A stretch of 64,000 nt of DNA from Elmis aenea (taxonomy: Eukaryota > Arthropoda > Insecta > Coleoptera > Elmidae): NCBI GenBank assembly GCA_947652605.1, contig OX393577.1:1736868-1800867 (forward strand), written 5' to 3'. Below are positions 26,321 to 39,033 of this stretch, piece by piece. The notes below the pieces were generated by a model. The model did no database searches and was not told where the DNA came from. It worked only from the letters and a program-made list of their open reading frames with translations. Both the position numbers and the translations under genes were made by a program. How positions within the stretch are numbered: the first letter of the stretch is position 1; every line of letters begins with the position of its first letter.

Positions 26321-28915
26321 ATTTTTTTTTTTTTTTTTTTTTTTGTAAGTGATTAATACTGGTCCGGCTGGGCCAACCATTAATTTTTCTATATAATAAA
26401 ATGGAAATGTAATAAAATGAAATTGATGAGGATGAAATGATTACTTAATACTAGAGTTCACCCATCGGTGTCCTGAAGATGGCACTCTGTTTCACTAATA
26501 AACTATCCTACACTATACAAGTTCAAATGGTTTTTGTCTTTTTAATCTTCTGACCAACCCATGGTTGTCTAGCAGTTGTAGTGCCTCTGGGTTTATATGG
26601 TTTTGCAGTCGGGTTGCGTGTTTTTTTGCAAATCGTTTGATTTCACTAGATACCTCTGGGATACAGAGATCACGATGAATGTCCTTGTTTCTTACGTACC
26701 ATGGCGCGTCAACTGCGTTACGAAGAACTTTATTTTGGAATACCTGTACTTTCTTGATGTTGCACTGTTTGGCACATCCCCACAACTGTATGCCATAAAC
26801 CCAGACAGGTTTTAGTATCTGGTTATAGATAATAATTTTATTATACATCGATAATTGGGATCTTCGTCCTAGAAGCCAATACAGTTTTCTGTATTTTATA
26901 CTTAGCTCTTCTTTTTTTATTTTTATATGTGGCTTCCACCTCAGTCGCGTGTCGAGAGTCATGCCTAAATACTTGGCTGTCGTTTTATTCGGGACGACGT
27001 TCCCATTAATCGTTATTGGAATTTGTGTAATTTTTTTATTCGTAAAATATATGTGAGAAGATTTTTGATCATTCAGTTTTATACTCCACTCGCTCATCCA
27101 ATTGCTGATTCTATTACATGCATTCTGCAGTTTTATCGCTGCCTCTTCTGTATCTTTACCTACTGCCATGATTGCAGTATCATCTGCAAATGTGGCTGTT
27201 GTAATGTTTTGCAGTTGCGGCAAATCATGTGTGTACAGTAAGTAGAGGACTGGGCCCAGGACGCTGCCTTGAGGGACTCCTGCTTTCACTTCTTTCAGTG
27301 CAGAATATTCATTTTCTTGTTTTATTCTAAACAATCTACCTGATATGTACGACATTAACAGTTCTACATGATGTTTTGGTAGTATTCTGTTAAGTTTCAG
27401 TATCAGTCCTTCATGAGAAACCCTATCGAAGGCTTGAGCCACATCAAGAAAGATGGTAGAGCAGATTAATTTTTCTTCTAGTGCCTTTTCTATTACGTCC
27501 GTTATCCTGTGCACTTGGTCTATCGTAGAGTGTCTGTGTCTAAAGCCGAATTGATGGTTTGGTATTAGCTTTTTCCTTTCTATTACGGGTTGTAGTCTCT
27601 TTAGAAACAGTTTCTCGAATAACTTGGAGATGATCGGTAAGAGTGATATAGGCCGGTACGATTTGGCTTCATTTGGTGGTTTGCCTGGCTTTTGTATCAT
27701 GATAACTTCTGCTACTTTCCAGGAACTAGGAACGTGTCGAAGTCTAAACGCTGCATTTATTAAATACGTCAGCATGACTATGCCTTTCTTTGGGAGTTGT
27801 TTCAAAATTTCACCGGTGATAAGATCAAACCCTGGAGCTTTGTTGGGATTTATGTTGGTCTTAATTTCTTTGGCCACTTCTTTGGGAGTTACTAGTTCAA
27901 TTTCTGTGTCTTCAACGTTTTCAGTTTCGTGTATATAGGCATCAGGGTGGATGTCGTTACATTTGAATATTTCGGCAAGGTGATCGGCAAAAGTTTCGGC
28001 TTTCTGCTTATTCTCTCTTGCCCAGGTGCCATCTGGCTTTCTTATTGGTGGAGATAGAGTAATCGGCCTTTTAAGTTTTCTCGTTGCTTTCCATAATGAG
28101 TATTCCGTTTTTTTATCGGCTGTTAGATTTTCCAAGAACTTATTAATTGACTCTTCTTTCAATTTTTGGATTTTCCTTTTGAGTTGTTGGGTTTTGTTAT
28201 TAAGTATATTTTTGTCGGCGGGATCTCTTGTTTGTTGATATCTTCGTCTTGCTCGTCTTTTTTCCTTAACCAGTTCTTTGATCTCCTTGGGGTAATTGTT
28301 CGCTATTGATCTGTGAGTGTACTCTTTGGTGCTGTTCCATGCCGCTTGTTGTATAACACTGTTGAACTTTTCCACTTCTGTTTCTAGTTGCTCCAAAGTT
28401 TGCAGTTGTATATTTAAATTGATCTTATTTGCTAGTTCTGTTTTGAAGTTCATCCAGTCTGTAGTTTTGTTTGCCAATGTTGGTCTGTTCTCCTTTTTTA
28501 TGATTTTTTCACTCAGAGTTAAAATTATTGCGGAGTGATCAGAGTCTAAGTCAAAGTTTTCTGCAATATCAATAAAGTTTGGGGAAACTCTTTTTGATAT
28601 AAAGAAGTCGAGAAGATCTGGAATTTTGTTTAGATCTGTGGGCCAGTAGGTTGGCTTACCTGTGGAGTGATAGGTACAGCCCATTTCCCTAATGGCTTCT
28701 CTCAATTCTTTTCCCTTCGTTGTTGTAAGCCTGGATCCCCAATCAACGTGTTTCGCATTGAGGTCGCCTCCCAAAATGAATCTGTCGCCCATATGCCGCA
28801 GGAAGTTTTTATAATCTAATTTCTTAAGGTTATATCTTGGTGGGCAATATAAGGCACCTATAGTCAGTTTTTGCTTGATGGACTTAATTCCAACCACTGT
28901 AAGCTGAATCAACTA
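26321..28915 (-). mobile_element. Jockey-like LINE, 5'-truncated
   Basis: A non-LTR retrotransposon. A T-run at 26322-26344 on the plus strand is its poly(A) tail, followed (on the coding strand, preceded) by about 170 bp of 3' UTR and the open reading frame 28912-26513. The 5' end breaks off inside the endonuclease domain, the common outcome of incomplete reverse transcription. No target-site duplication was found by eye. The intact frame shows it is relatively young. Confidence 0.92.
26513..28912 (-). CDS. LINE ORF2: partial endonuclease and reverse transcriptase
   Basis: 799 codons without interruption. The first ~140 residues are the C-terminal part of an AP-like endonuclease (GALYCPPRYN, GGDLNAKHVDWGS, SDHSAI). 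The reverse transcriptase follows (SYRPISLLPIISKLFEK, AFDRVSHEGL, AGVPQGSVLGP), with the catalytic FADDTA near residue 576. The C-terminus reads LWGCAKQCNI and LVRRLKRQKPFELV. The frame begins with a TTG and no ATG, because the 5' part of the endonuclease and any ORF1 are lost. The domain order places it in the Jockey group. It could still make a reverse transcriptase, but without the full endonuclease it is probably not autonomous. Confidence 0.93.
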   Translation of the reverse strand: MIQLTVVGIKSIKQKLTIGALYCPPRYNLKKLDYKNFLRHMGDRFILGGDLNAKHVDWGSRLTTTKGKELREAIREMGCTYHSTGKPTYWPTDLNKIPDLLDFFISKRVSPNFIDIAENFDLDSDHSAIILTLSEKIIKKENRPTLANKTTDWMNFKTELANKINLNIQLQTLEQLETEVEKFNSVIQQAAWNSTKEYTHRSIANNYPKEIKELVKEKRRARRRYQQTRDPADKNILNNKTQQLKRKIQKLKEESINKFLENLTADKKTEYSLWKATRKLKRPITLSPPIRKPDGTWARENKQKAETFADHLAEIFKCNDIHPDAYIHETENVEDTEIELVTPKEVAKEIKTNINPNKAPGFDLITGEILKQLPKKGIVMLTYLINAAFRLRHVPSSWKVAEVIMIQKPGKPPNEAKSYRPISLLPIISKLFEKLFLKRLQPVIERKKLIPNHQFGFRHRHSTIDQVHRITDVIEKALEEKLICSTIFLDVAQAFDRVSHEGLILKLNRILPKHHVELLMSYISGRLFRIKQENEYSALKEVKAGVPQGSVLGPVLYLLYTHDLPQLQNITTATFADDTAIMAVGKDTEEAAIKLQNACNRISNWMSEWSIKLNDQKSSHIYFTNKKITQIPITINGNVVPNKTTAKYLGMTLDTRLRWKPHIKIKKEELSIKYRKLYWLLGRRSQLSMYNKIIIYNQILKPVWVYGIQLWGCAKQCNIKKVQVFQNKVLRNAVDAPWYVRNKDIHRDLCIPEVSSEIKRFAKKHATRLQNHINPEALQLLDNHGLVRRLKRQKPFELV

Positions 28916-30529
28916 TTTGCATCATATGAATAAGCAAGCACATATACCTTAAAATACTGGGTGGCGGTGACGCCTACGTTACGCAATTTAAGTTAAACTC
29001 TAATGCGATATATGCAAAAAAGTACCGATAACAATTTTTAATCAAGTGATAGCGAAATGCCGCGGTAAATAAATATGTATGGATTATTTAATTTTTAAAA
29101 CCGCCAGTAATTTCGACAACCGCTAAACCAACTCACTGACTTGTTGCAAAAAAATTCTAAACAATATGTATTCAGCTAGAACGTACAAATGGCATCCCAA
29201 TTATATCCACATCATTAATGTGTCACCATAATTATGTGTAATCATCCTGGCCGGAAGTGTTATCAAGGACGTTTGTTGAAATAGCTGATACCCATCCCTG
29301 CTTAGAAGCGCAATTTTAAAACTAATTATCAAGACTTAAAAGAACTTTACTACACAAAACAAAAAGGGAATATGATGAGTGTAATAAACTTCGCACGACG
29401 TATTCTGTTTTAATGCCATCTTACAGGCTGTATGGAATTTTTAATTGCATAGTTCTGCTGTCATTCGGGTTATTATTAATGCTAAAAATTCTATAAAATG
29501 AGTAAAATTAAGCATCATATTGATCGGTTAATAAACTTTGTCTGTATAATTATTATACGTTTCACAAAATTATACGTATAGGTAATATATGCGTTTTTTT
29601 TTACTTAAATGCAAAGTACACAAAGCTAGGGAAAGATAATTATAAATAATAGTGGCCAGTCACCACAACATAGAATTAAGTATTACTCATCAGTGGCACT
29701 TAACTATTTTGCAAATTACTTGTTTTGTTTTTAGTCGTTAAATCGTATAGTTTTACTTTCTACCTTCAACGTTTCGTCTTTAAATTGGTGTTGTATAGTT
29801 GTATTTGTTTTTTTTTAAGCAAACAAGCCTTTCTAACTTCAGTAATCGATTTTAAAAAAACTGCTAGATATTCAAAAATGATTTTAAAAGTATATTTTTG
29901 TGTGTGTGCTAATTTTAGTAGTAAGTACATATTAGGTAGGTACTTGAAATCTTAATATAAATCAAGCGATCAATATGTTTTTTAAATCGGAAATACTTGA
30001 TTGCTTACTATATTATTATAGTGACTGCATTGCAGCGGTAATGCGGTGATGTACAAGTAAACAATGCAGTATGAAATTTATTTAACTGCAGTATTTTATT
30101 ACATTATAAAATTTCCACCATAACAAAGTACAGAGATGAAATTATGAGAGTGAGAAATTTTGCAATTAAGGATCACTGGGTCTGTTAAAGATATTATTAA
30201 GCAGTTAAGCTGCAGATCCCAAATTTTTGAAATACATTATGTAAATATAATGGGGGAAGTAGTTCTTAGCACAAAGGGAAAACAGCTTAAAATAAAATTC
30301 AAATGGTTATTAACACAGGCACAACTTTCATACAGTTTAATAATACCATTATTTAATCAAAAACTTTCAATAAGGTGAAATTCTTTGTAAAAATCCAAAT
30401 TAGGAGTGTCGAAACCTTTAAATGTTGGTTTTGAAAACTAGAACGAAAATTCATCGTTTTTTCCCTAGACGCATCATGTCAAAAAAGAACGTTAGAATAT
30501 AATATTTTATACACTTTATTATTATTCAT
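28916..30529. other. AT-rich intergenic DNA
   Basis: No gene recognised. A CCATCCCTG end of hAT type occurs at 29292-29300 without a matching partner or target duplication. Confidence 0.5.
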
Positions 30530-31390
30530 TTAGCCATGAGTCCCTCTACTATTAGGACTGTTGAGTTGTGTTGTGCTGACTTTTTTCCATGTTTTTCTGT
30601 CTTGTGCTACATTTTTTATGTCTTTCCATTTGATGTTTCTATCCACTGCTGCTTTTTTAACTTCGCTTTGCCAGGTTTTCTCGGTCTATCTCTTTTGTTT
30701 TTTCTCTGTGATCTTGCTTCATAGGCTTTTTTGGTTGCCTTTATTCTTTCATCCTATAAATGTGACCCAACCATCCCAGCTGTCTTTCTTGTATTTTTGT
30801 TTCAATTGATCTTATCTTTAATTGTTCTCTATATGTTTCAATCTGAATCTACCTGTTTTGGTTTTTCCTTGGATTTTTCTTAGAAATCTCATTTCCGCTG
30901 TATTCACTCATCTATCTGTTCCAATCTAAGCCCATTTAAAGTAATGTTATGCCCTTTGTTCTCTGTTGTAACGATCATGGTTTTAGTTTTTTCTGTATTT
31001 ATTTTCATTTTGATTTTTACCAATTCCTGGTTTAGAGTGTCTAGATTATGTTGCATGTTCTTTTCTGTTTCAGCGACTAAGACCATTTCGTCTGCGAACA
31101 TTGGCTCAGTTATGTTTATTTTTTCCATTTTCCAGTTTCCTAGGTGAAACGGTCTCATTTTTTGTTTTACTTCTTTAATTAATCCATATATAACTACTCA
31201 GAATAATAATGGACAGAGCACGTATCCTTGTTTTAAGCCCTCTTTTGTTTCAAACTCTACCGATTCTTCATTTTGGGTTCTTACAATATTAACCGTTTTT
31301 TCGTGCATCGCTTTTATTATACATTTTATGAGTTTGCTTCTTCGTGAATTCATTTTCCGTTCTTTTTTGATAATTTTTGGTACTATGTAA
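30530..31390 (-). mobile_element. RTE-like LINE fragment, minus strand
   Basis: Minus-strand translation gives reverse-transcriptase text MRPFHLGNWKMEKINIT, FADEMVLVAETEKNM and INTEKTKTMIVTT at 31158-30904. Frame-broken C-terminal sequence continues to about 30530. It is closely related to the plus-strand piece at 34885-35705. The catalytic FADD reads FADE here. A dead fragment. Confidence 0.85.
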
Positions 31391-32350
31391 CAATAAAGAC
31401 TTGGTTCAAGTTAATATTAATACAAATAAACAAAACACGACACCATTAAACAAATGAAGTTCTACTTCTTTCAATATTTTAATGTCCACTTACACGCCTA
31501 CTTAATATTAAACTGATCTTCAATCTACCAGACAGAATATGGAAAACAGACCTTGTAAGTTTGTTTATTTGTTTTTTGTTCTTTAATGAGATATTACAAT
31601 ACCCTGTGAATCTACATTGTTATGTATTTCATTGCCAAAGAAGACATATTATTAAACATGGAAGCTACGGTATGCGTAATCTTTATATCAGTTTCGCAAG
31701 GAAGGCAAGTTAAAGCTAGTTTTATGTAAATTTCTGTGTTTAATAATACCATCATACGTTTGTTGGTAATTGTTTGATACAATTAAAATCGTTCACTATA
31801 ACTTCGAATAACACTTACTTTTGACACGAGATAAAATTTATTGATACGATAAATCAGTAACAATCAATTTATTATCTAGAAACAGGTAAAAATTTAAAAA
31901 CCAGGAAAACAGTTATCTAAAAGCAGATATAAATTTAAAAACATCAATACAACCGCGCCAAATCTCATTTGCAAGGTAAATGTGCTAGGTTATTTCATTC
32001 AAAAATTGTTTAGTGGTTCTCGTCAGTTAAAATCTGAGAAAAAAGACGAGATCACCTTCACTGATATTTGAAATTAATGTAAAATTCTAAAACAGTTATA
32101 AGTTGTATAGTATAACATAACCCATGTTTTCTGCATTTGTTTATATAACTACTTAAAGTTACCTTTTGGTTCGGTTGATGATTATAATTTACTGTTTTTT
32201 TTCCTAAAATTAAATTGAATATTTTTGAAAAAATATTTACCTTTTTCTCAAAAATTTTCCAATTTTTTTTCCTAATTCAATTCTTTTAAATTACCCGGGA
32301 TTGCCGGTAAGATTAATTTTTAAATTTCCAGATTCCCGGGAAATCTACAT
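31391..32350. other. AT-rich intergenic DNA
   Basis: No gene recognised. 32280-32345 holds an old CCCGGGA-rich repeat piece resembling 21720-21790. Confidence 0.5.
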
Positions 32351-32518
32351 CAGTGGCTCTTAACCAGGGGTGCAAGACTAAGTTCTGCAAATGGGGTTTT
32401 CCACTCTATGGCCAGAACTGTAACCAATTTACTGTGTTGCATTGCTTAATGCAGATTTTTAGTTTTACTGGGGGGCGCAGGACAACATTTTGAGAATTTA
32501 AGGAGTTAAGAACCACTG
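32351..32518. mobile_element. hAT-type MITE, CAGTGGCTCTTAACC ends
   Basis: 168 bp with ends CAGTGGCTCTTAAC and GTTAAGAACCACTG. The flanking 8 bp (ATCTACAT and CTCTAGAC) agree only partly, so the target duplication is uncertain. It contains a GGGGGGCGCAGGA block and no coding sequence. Confidence 0.75.
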
Positions 32519-32526
32519 CTCTAGAC

Positions 32527-34884
32527 GTACCTACTATCAATTTCATTCTTGATAAAAAAAAAGGTTAGTTTTTCAACATTGGGATTGAATAATTACAAAT
32601 TTATTTCGCTTTGCATACAACGTAATAATGTTTTGTAAATACGTATTTATATGTTACTAATACTTCAAATGTTCAACTCAAAACGCAAGTAGAAATACGG
32701 TTGTATAATAGTTTATTAAAAATACAAAAATTATGTATACATTATACAGTAATACTTCAGTTATGTCACTTTTTATGGCAAAAATATTATAAATTCACAT
32801 GAAGTTCTAAGAGCCTTTAAGATACCTACCTACCCAGAAAACAAAGAGATGCTCAATTAAAAAAAATAATACACGAAAAGGGCCAACAATTACTAAAAAT
32901 CATGTGTTACTCAAATTTGTATAATATTAATTGGTGCCAATTGTTTCTTTAATTAGATACACGAAGAAACACAAGACATAATTTCCTATGAGGAAAACAC
33001 TGGCAATATTTTCCAAAACCTTAAATCGTAATTTTCTGCGGTATTTTCAAATTCCTATTTGTGATTCGCATATTCGGCACACAATTTTAATTAGAAAAAA
33101 ACAATGTGTATAACACAAGACATGCTATTTATGTACACAATGCTGTCAGAAAAGATGTGTAGAACAATGCGCATTATATCATACAGTTACAACAAAAAAA
33201 TAATTTAATTTAAAAATACTTTCATAACTGCTTCTCAATAAACAATACAAATCACTTTCCATTCTGTTTAAAACGATTAATTATATGAAATGTGCCACTG
33301 ATAATAACAAGTGAATTAAAAACGTTTAAATAATGGCTTTTATATTATTTTGTTTCGTTTAAAATAATTTGCATTTTAACGGCCTATAAACTAGACGATG
33401 TATAAAACTCCTGAACTAAACAATTTAATTAAGAATTAAACGCTATTTGTACCAAAGAATGCAATAATACTTAGATGAGAAAGCGAAAACTAGCACTCTC
33501 TAATTTATAAAATGCATTTTAAATTTTCCGCAATGTTATGGAATGAAATCATAATCAACAGTTAATCAATTCTCGCAATTTCATGTGAAATTTGTTTCCT
33601 CAAGCCTGTTTTTGTTAGGGTTCATGGAACTAGTTCTGAACGGGGAATATTTTAAAAACATCATCACGTACCGCTAAGAAATTATTATTTAGTAATTGCA
33701 TCGTTTTTTGTTTTATGGCCGAGTTAGGAATACTATGCGACCCGTGTTCATGAATATAGGGCAAAACGTTGATAATGATGAAAGAGTGGGTGGAGATGAA
33801 GTTATTCCAGTTAGATAAGAATGAGAAACGTCCCAATTTTTCAAATATGCCGTTAAATCAATATGTCTCGATGTGATCGGTGAAAACGGAGATTTAAATA
33901 ATATCCCGTTACATTAAACGGGAATAGATAAAAGAGGCAGATTCCAAACCAGATGTTTCTACGAAATTGTATTTAAAACACAATTAATACCGCGTGTTTG
34001 ATAAAAAAAATGTTTACACCATGGATAAGCATCAACCTAATAACAATGCAAAACTTTTCCATAATCGATACTTAAGATTTGGCTAGAGTATACACAAAAA
34101 ATTACAATTTTATGGAAACAACACTTAAGAAATAATTAGTTATCCATGTTAGCAAATAATGATTACCATTTAAATACGTAGTACAACCAGTTACTCCACG
34201 CAAGTTCAATAACTGCAAGATTACGAATATTTTCCATTTTATATTGTGAATAAAATCGTGGTTGCAAATAAAACTGATGCATGCCGTCCCGATAACAAAA
34301 AAAAAAACAATATAAAACTTCGGAGAGATCCGATATTACTTTCAAGTATCAAAATTATTTCGACTAAAACATTGCTGTATTTGACAAAAAAAAACAGTAA
34401 AACATGTTTTCATACTGCTTAGAATGTACCACTTGAACATGTAATGTTTTTGCTGAATCTAGATAGATTAAGATTCATTTTCTAGCCCTTGCGTTATATA
34501 ATCGCCCCCTTGACGATTGAAGTATCGATCGTTTAATTAGTGAGGGGTATACAACATTAATTTCCTAAATACTACAACAGCCAGACATTGCCATCGGCAC
34601 AATTTCAAATGTCTTGCGGCATCGTAACTGCTAAAATAAAGTCAGGTAACGATTTAATTTGCTATGAATATAAATATTATGATAGAAGCTCATGGAGAGA
34701 GGGCTACACCTTCATCACATGTAATAATTAAGATATAATAGAAATAGTAAGTGAAAACTCATAAATTATTATGAAATGTAAAAAATATCTTGAATTATTA
34801 AGTTATCAATGTTTGTATGTGTTTAATTCAGTACAGCTAGTTTATTTATGTAATGTTTTGTTTTTTTTTTCATGGCCACTTTGA
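32527..34884. other. AT-rich intergenic DNA
   Basis: No gene, RNA gene or transposon end was recognised. Short frames here (for example 33836-33630 and 34345-34163 on the minus strand) show no family resemblance. Confidence 0.5.
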
Positions 34885-35705
34885 TTAAACTTGATAAAAA
34901 CAATAATACATAACGGAGCTAATGCTCGCAAACGACATGGTCTTAGTCGCGGAAACAAAAAAAAAAGTGCAACTTAATCTAGAAACTCTAAACCTGGAAT
35001 TGGTAAAAATCAATATGAAAATAAATACCGAAAAAATTAACACTTTGATCGTTACAACAGAGGGCATAAAATCACTTTAAATGGGCTTAGGTTGAAACAG
35101 ATAGAAAGCTTTTAATATTTAGGAGTGAACATAGAGAAAAATGGAGGAAATAAGCGAAAGCACAGGAAATGTGGGAAGAATATTTAATAGCTTAAGAAAA
35201 ACATTTTTTGAAAATAGAGAAGTCCCAAAACCAACAAATGTGGAAGTGGTCAAAAAGGCAGTAACTCCGGCACTTTTATACGGAAGTGAAACGTGAACAC
35301 TCATAAAAAAAATTATTAGCCGAGTGAAGGCAGCAGATATGCGGTTTCTAAGAAAAATCCAAAGAAAAACCAAAAAAGATAGAATCAGAAACGAAACATA
35401 TACAGAACAATTAAAGATAGAATCAGTAAAAACAAAAATACAAGAAAGACAGCTGGGATGGTTGGGTCACATTTATAGGATGAAAGAAGAAAGGTCAACC
35501 AGAAAAGCCTATGAAATAAGATCACAGGGAAACAACAAAAGAGGTTCACCGAGAAAAACCTGACAAGACAAAGTTAAAAAAAGCAGCAACGGATATCAAA
35601 TCGAAAGCCATAAAAAAATCTAGCACAAGACAGAAGAGCATGGAAAAAAATCTGCACAACACAGCTTAAGAGTCCTACACCTAACAGTAGAAAGACTTGT
35701 GACTA
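34885..35705 (+). mobile_element. RTE-like LINE fragment, plus strand
   Basis: Frame-broken translation reads MVLVAETKKKVQLNLETL, MKINTEKINTLIVTT, then RVKAADMRFLRKIQRKTKKDR and QERQLGWLGHIYRMKEE, the C-terminal part of an RTE-type reverse transcriptase. The best uninterrupted piece is 35324-35563. It belongs to the same family as 30530-31390 (opposite strand) and 36440-36760. Confidence 0.85.
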
Positions 35706-36439
35706 AATAAAATATCGCACAAGAAAGTTGTTACTGGAACATCTACGAACTTGGCCTTTAGCTAACCGCTAATTTATTTGCCTTTTAAATGCACAAGCAT
35801 TTCTCTTATTTTAGCCCACAATAGGATATATCGCACAAAAAATTTGTAACAAAGTTACAACGTATTATTCATTCATTTATTGCGTTAGTTTTGGTTGCTC
35901 ACCCTGTATATACGAGGCATGAAACAGTGCACAAACGTCGTATATTGAAAGTTTGGCAAGCAAGCAACCCTCGTTACATGGCTGATTTAGAAATAAATTA
36001 AAACTGTAATAATAGGGGTGAGTCAATCTGATTTTAGATAGGAGTGGTGTAATACTCATAGCAAATTTATTTGTACATATAAGTGTGCAGTTTAAAATGA
36101 TACTGTTATCGTTTATTAACAAATATAAAAAATGCACCGTTTGCTAAGAATTTTTATTATCTTACAACTTTATGACTAATAAAAACATGACTTAACAGGG
36201 AAATTATAAATAACTTCAAATAAAGGCCATTTAGCAACAAAACTGTAGCGATAAAACGACAATTTAGTACTATTTTTTGAACATCATCGTAATAAACAAC
36301 AACCAAATAAAACATTTAGAACGCCTCTTGTACAATTTAGCTCTTAAGTTTGGTATAGGTAGTAGGTAGTAGGTACAATTTACATCCGGTCCTTGTGAAC
36401 TTGAAAATTACTTAATTAGTACTTTAAGTAAGAAAGTAC

Positions 36440-36760
36440 TTAATACGAAACAGATAGAGAACAATTAAAGAAAAAATCTGTTGAAACAAAAATACAAGAA
36501 AGGCAGCTGGGATGGTTGGGTCACATTTATAGGATGAAAGAAGAAAGGTTAACCAGAAAAGGCTATGAAGCAAGATCACAGGGAAAAAACAAAAGAGAAA
36601 AACCTGGCAAGGCGAAGTTAAAAAAGCAGCAACGGGCAGAAACCTCGAATGAAAACACATAAAAAAATCTAGCACAAGACAGAAGCACATGGAAAAAAGT
36701 CTGCACAACACAGCTTAAGAGTCCTACACGTAACAGTAGAAAGACTTATGACTAAATAAA
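36440..36760 (+). mobile_element. RTE-like LINE 3' fragment, second copy
   Basis: Repeats the 3' part of 35405-35705 (shared GGCAGCTGGGATGGTTGGGT-type block and the ending TAGAAAGACTTATGACTAAA). It is broken by stops, about 320 bp long, and in the same orientation as the copy 1 kb upstream. Confidence 0.85.
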
Positions 36761-38580
36761 ATATCGCACAAGAAAGTTGTTACTGAAACATCTACGATCT
36801 TGGCCTTTAACTAAGCATCCGAACTAATTTCAATTAAATTTTCATATTCCACTATCACAAATTCTGTTGGCTTTTCTTTTATTCCGAATGAATTTTGTAC
36901 CCAATAATTGTCATTGTTATTTTAAGTTTGGAAAATACTCAGTTCGATTCTGATAAGATGCAGATATGATTTCTAATATCATTACATTTTTTTTTTTAAA
37001 TCTCTGAATCTAATTCTGATTCTTAAAGAAAGTCACCAAGCAAAGCGATTATACCAACAAGGACGAAGAACCCCATGAATTTGTCCGCGGGGCCCACTTT
37101 GGAAAACGCTGAGTTAGGAGTATGTATACTTTAGGGTGCCAAAAGCTACCAAATATCAATAATTACCAAAAAAATATATCAAACCGTTTACACAAAATTT
37201 AGTATCGTAAACACCTGGGGATTAAGTATTCTTTTTACCGAAGAATTATGATCTATAAATGAATTTGCAAGTTCTAAAAGTAATCCCAAGGTGTGCAAGT
37301 AGTAAGTGAATACATTTGGATTTTGAAATCACGCCAACAAATGCGGTGGTTACTTACGCACAGCACATACTTATGTATTTATACATCAAAGTTTTACTAC
37401 AATGCTAAAAAGATTCATTATATACGTACTTAAACACCGGAAACGTCTATTTTAACAATCAACCATTAACCATAGGTAACAAAGTAAACTTACGACAACT
37501 TTACGATTCTTTATTAGTAATATTTAATATGAAATAATCGATAAGGGATGAAACTGCTTTGTAAAAAATAAAAGCTACATAAGGGGTCGATTTTTTGTTT
37601 GTATGTACTACCCGTTTTAAAGAATTATTAATTATAAGGGCTTAAATATATCTTGTTCAACCTATTTTTCCAAATCTATCTTGTCCTCCCACCATTCTAG
37701 TAGATAGCATGTGCCTGGCTAAAATTAATTCATGTATTTTGTGCTTGAATTTAATTCGTTGAATTTGCCTATGAGCTTACTCAGTTTTAACTTTTAACTT
37801 ATTTAAATACCATATTTAAAATTTCATTATAAAAAAAAATTTTGCGATGTGTTGAAAATTGTGCAAAAATATCCTAAACATTACGTTGGGCAAGTGCTAC
37901 TACAAAATAAAATTCAATTATTACCAAATTAAAGGGTTCTTAAATTATGTTTTAATAAATTACTATGAGTCATTGGTAAGTTTTAAAGTGAGAAATAAAC
38001 ATGGCAGTTATACAGGGCAAAATAAAATGTACAAGAATCAAAGAAGTCAAGTTTTAATTAAATATATAATAAACTTCAAAACTCATTTTTACTAAATTAA
38101 ATAAATATTGCCGTTTTTTAAAAATATAAACATCGAATTAAACTAACTGCATATTTTAAAACATAAAATACTTGATATGCACAGTTGTTTTACAAAAATT
38201 ACACGTGATACGAATATTAAATTATTTAATACATTTTTCTGTAATCAAATCATTAGTAGTGCAATGACCACAGTTTTTAATAGCACAAAATAGTATGAAA
38301 TGATTTTAAGTTAGTAGTTAATTGTAAGAAATTAAATGATAAAATGTTTTGTTAGTTATTTAAATTATATTTTTGTCAAATAAAGGCATCTTATTTTTGT
38401 GTAAGATTATATTTTTAGTAAGATATCAAAACATTGTAATGTGTAGGTATACACAATACTGACCTTATTATTAATGAGATCAATGAACTTTATCACTGTA
38501 ATTTGTTTAATTGTCTTTAATACTATTATTTAATTTAAGACTGATAATTCACTCATTCATTTTAATTTAAGAAACCATTA
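36761..38580. other. AT-rich intergenic DNA upstream of ATPsynD
   Basis: No gene recognised. The short frame 37859-38095 has no recognisable domain and the composition of its surroundings. Confidence 0.5.
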
Positions 38581-38902
38581 TTTATCGCGACGCATTGTCA
38601 ACCTACTTGGGCCTGACGGCCATTTTACACTTAATATGGAGTTGCCTATGAAGTTGTTTTGAGAGTTGCACGTTACTTCTTCTTATTACTTTGACAGCTG
38701 ATACTGTTGTGCAGTTTTTACTACCAACCACATATTATTTTAGAAGTTTTTAGTGCTTTTTGTGCTGTTGGTGCTTCTGGGTAAAACGAATTACCAACAA
38801 AATAATATTATTGCTCTAGTGGTTTTCGTATTATTTACGTTGCTGTACAATCCAATATCTTACAGTGATCTTACATAACCAAAGTGTAGAACTAATAACG
38901 TC

Positions 38903-39033
38903 ATGGCTGCGAAAGGAGTAACGAGACTAGGTAAAAGTGCCATAAACTGGACTGCTCTTGCTGAAAGAGTCCCCAAGCATCAAAAACCTCAATTTGGTTT
39001 ATTCAAGATGAAATCAGATGAATATCTCCGATG
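38903..39033 (+). CDS. ATPsynD: ATPsynD exon 1
   Basis: 131 nt coding for 43 residues (MAAKGVTRLG to DEYLR) plus two bases of a split Cys codon. The donor is TG|GTATT; the frame read into the intron stops 8 codons later. Confidence 0.94.

Noticed and set aside
24318..29300. A 5-kb hAT element between CAGGGATGG at 24318 and CCATCCCTG at 29300
   Set aside because: Inverted similarity ends after nine bases and the flanking 8-bp sequences (AACGTATT and CTTAGAAG) do not match.
30536..31147. Plus-strand Phe-rich frames near 30.6 and 31.0 kb
   Set aside because: Antisense of a LINE reverse-transcriptase fragment encoded on the minus strand.
37859..38095. 78-codon plus-strand frame upstream of ATPsynD
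   Set aside because: Composition equals the AT-rich background, no domain, no conserved motif.
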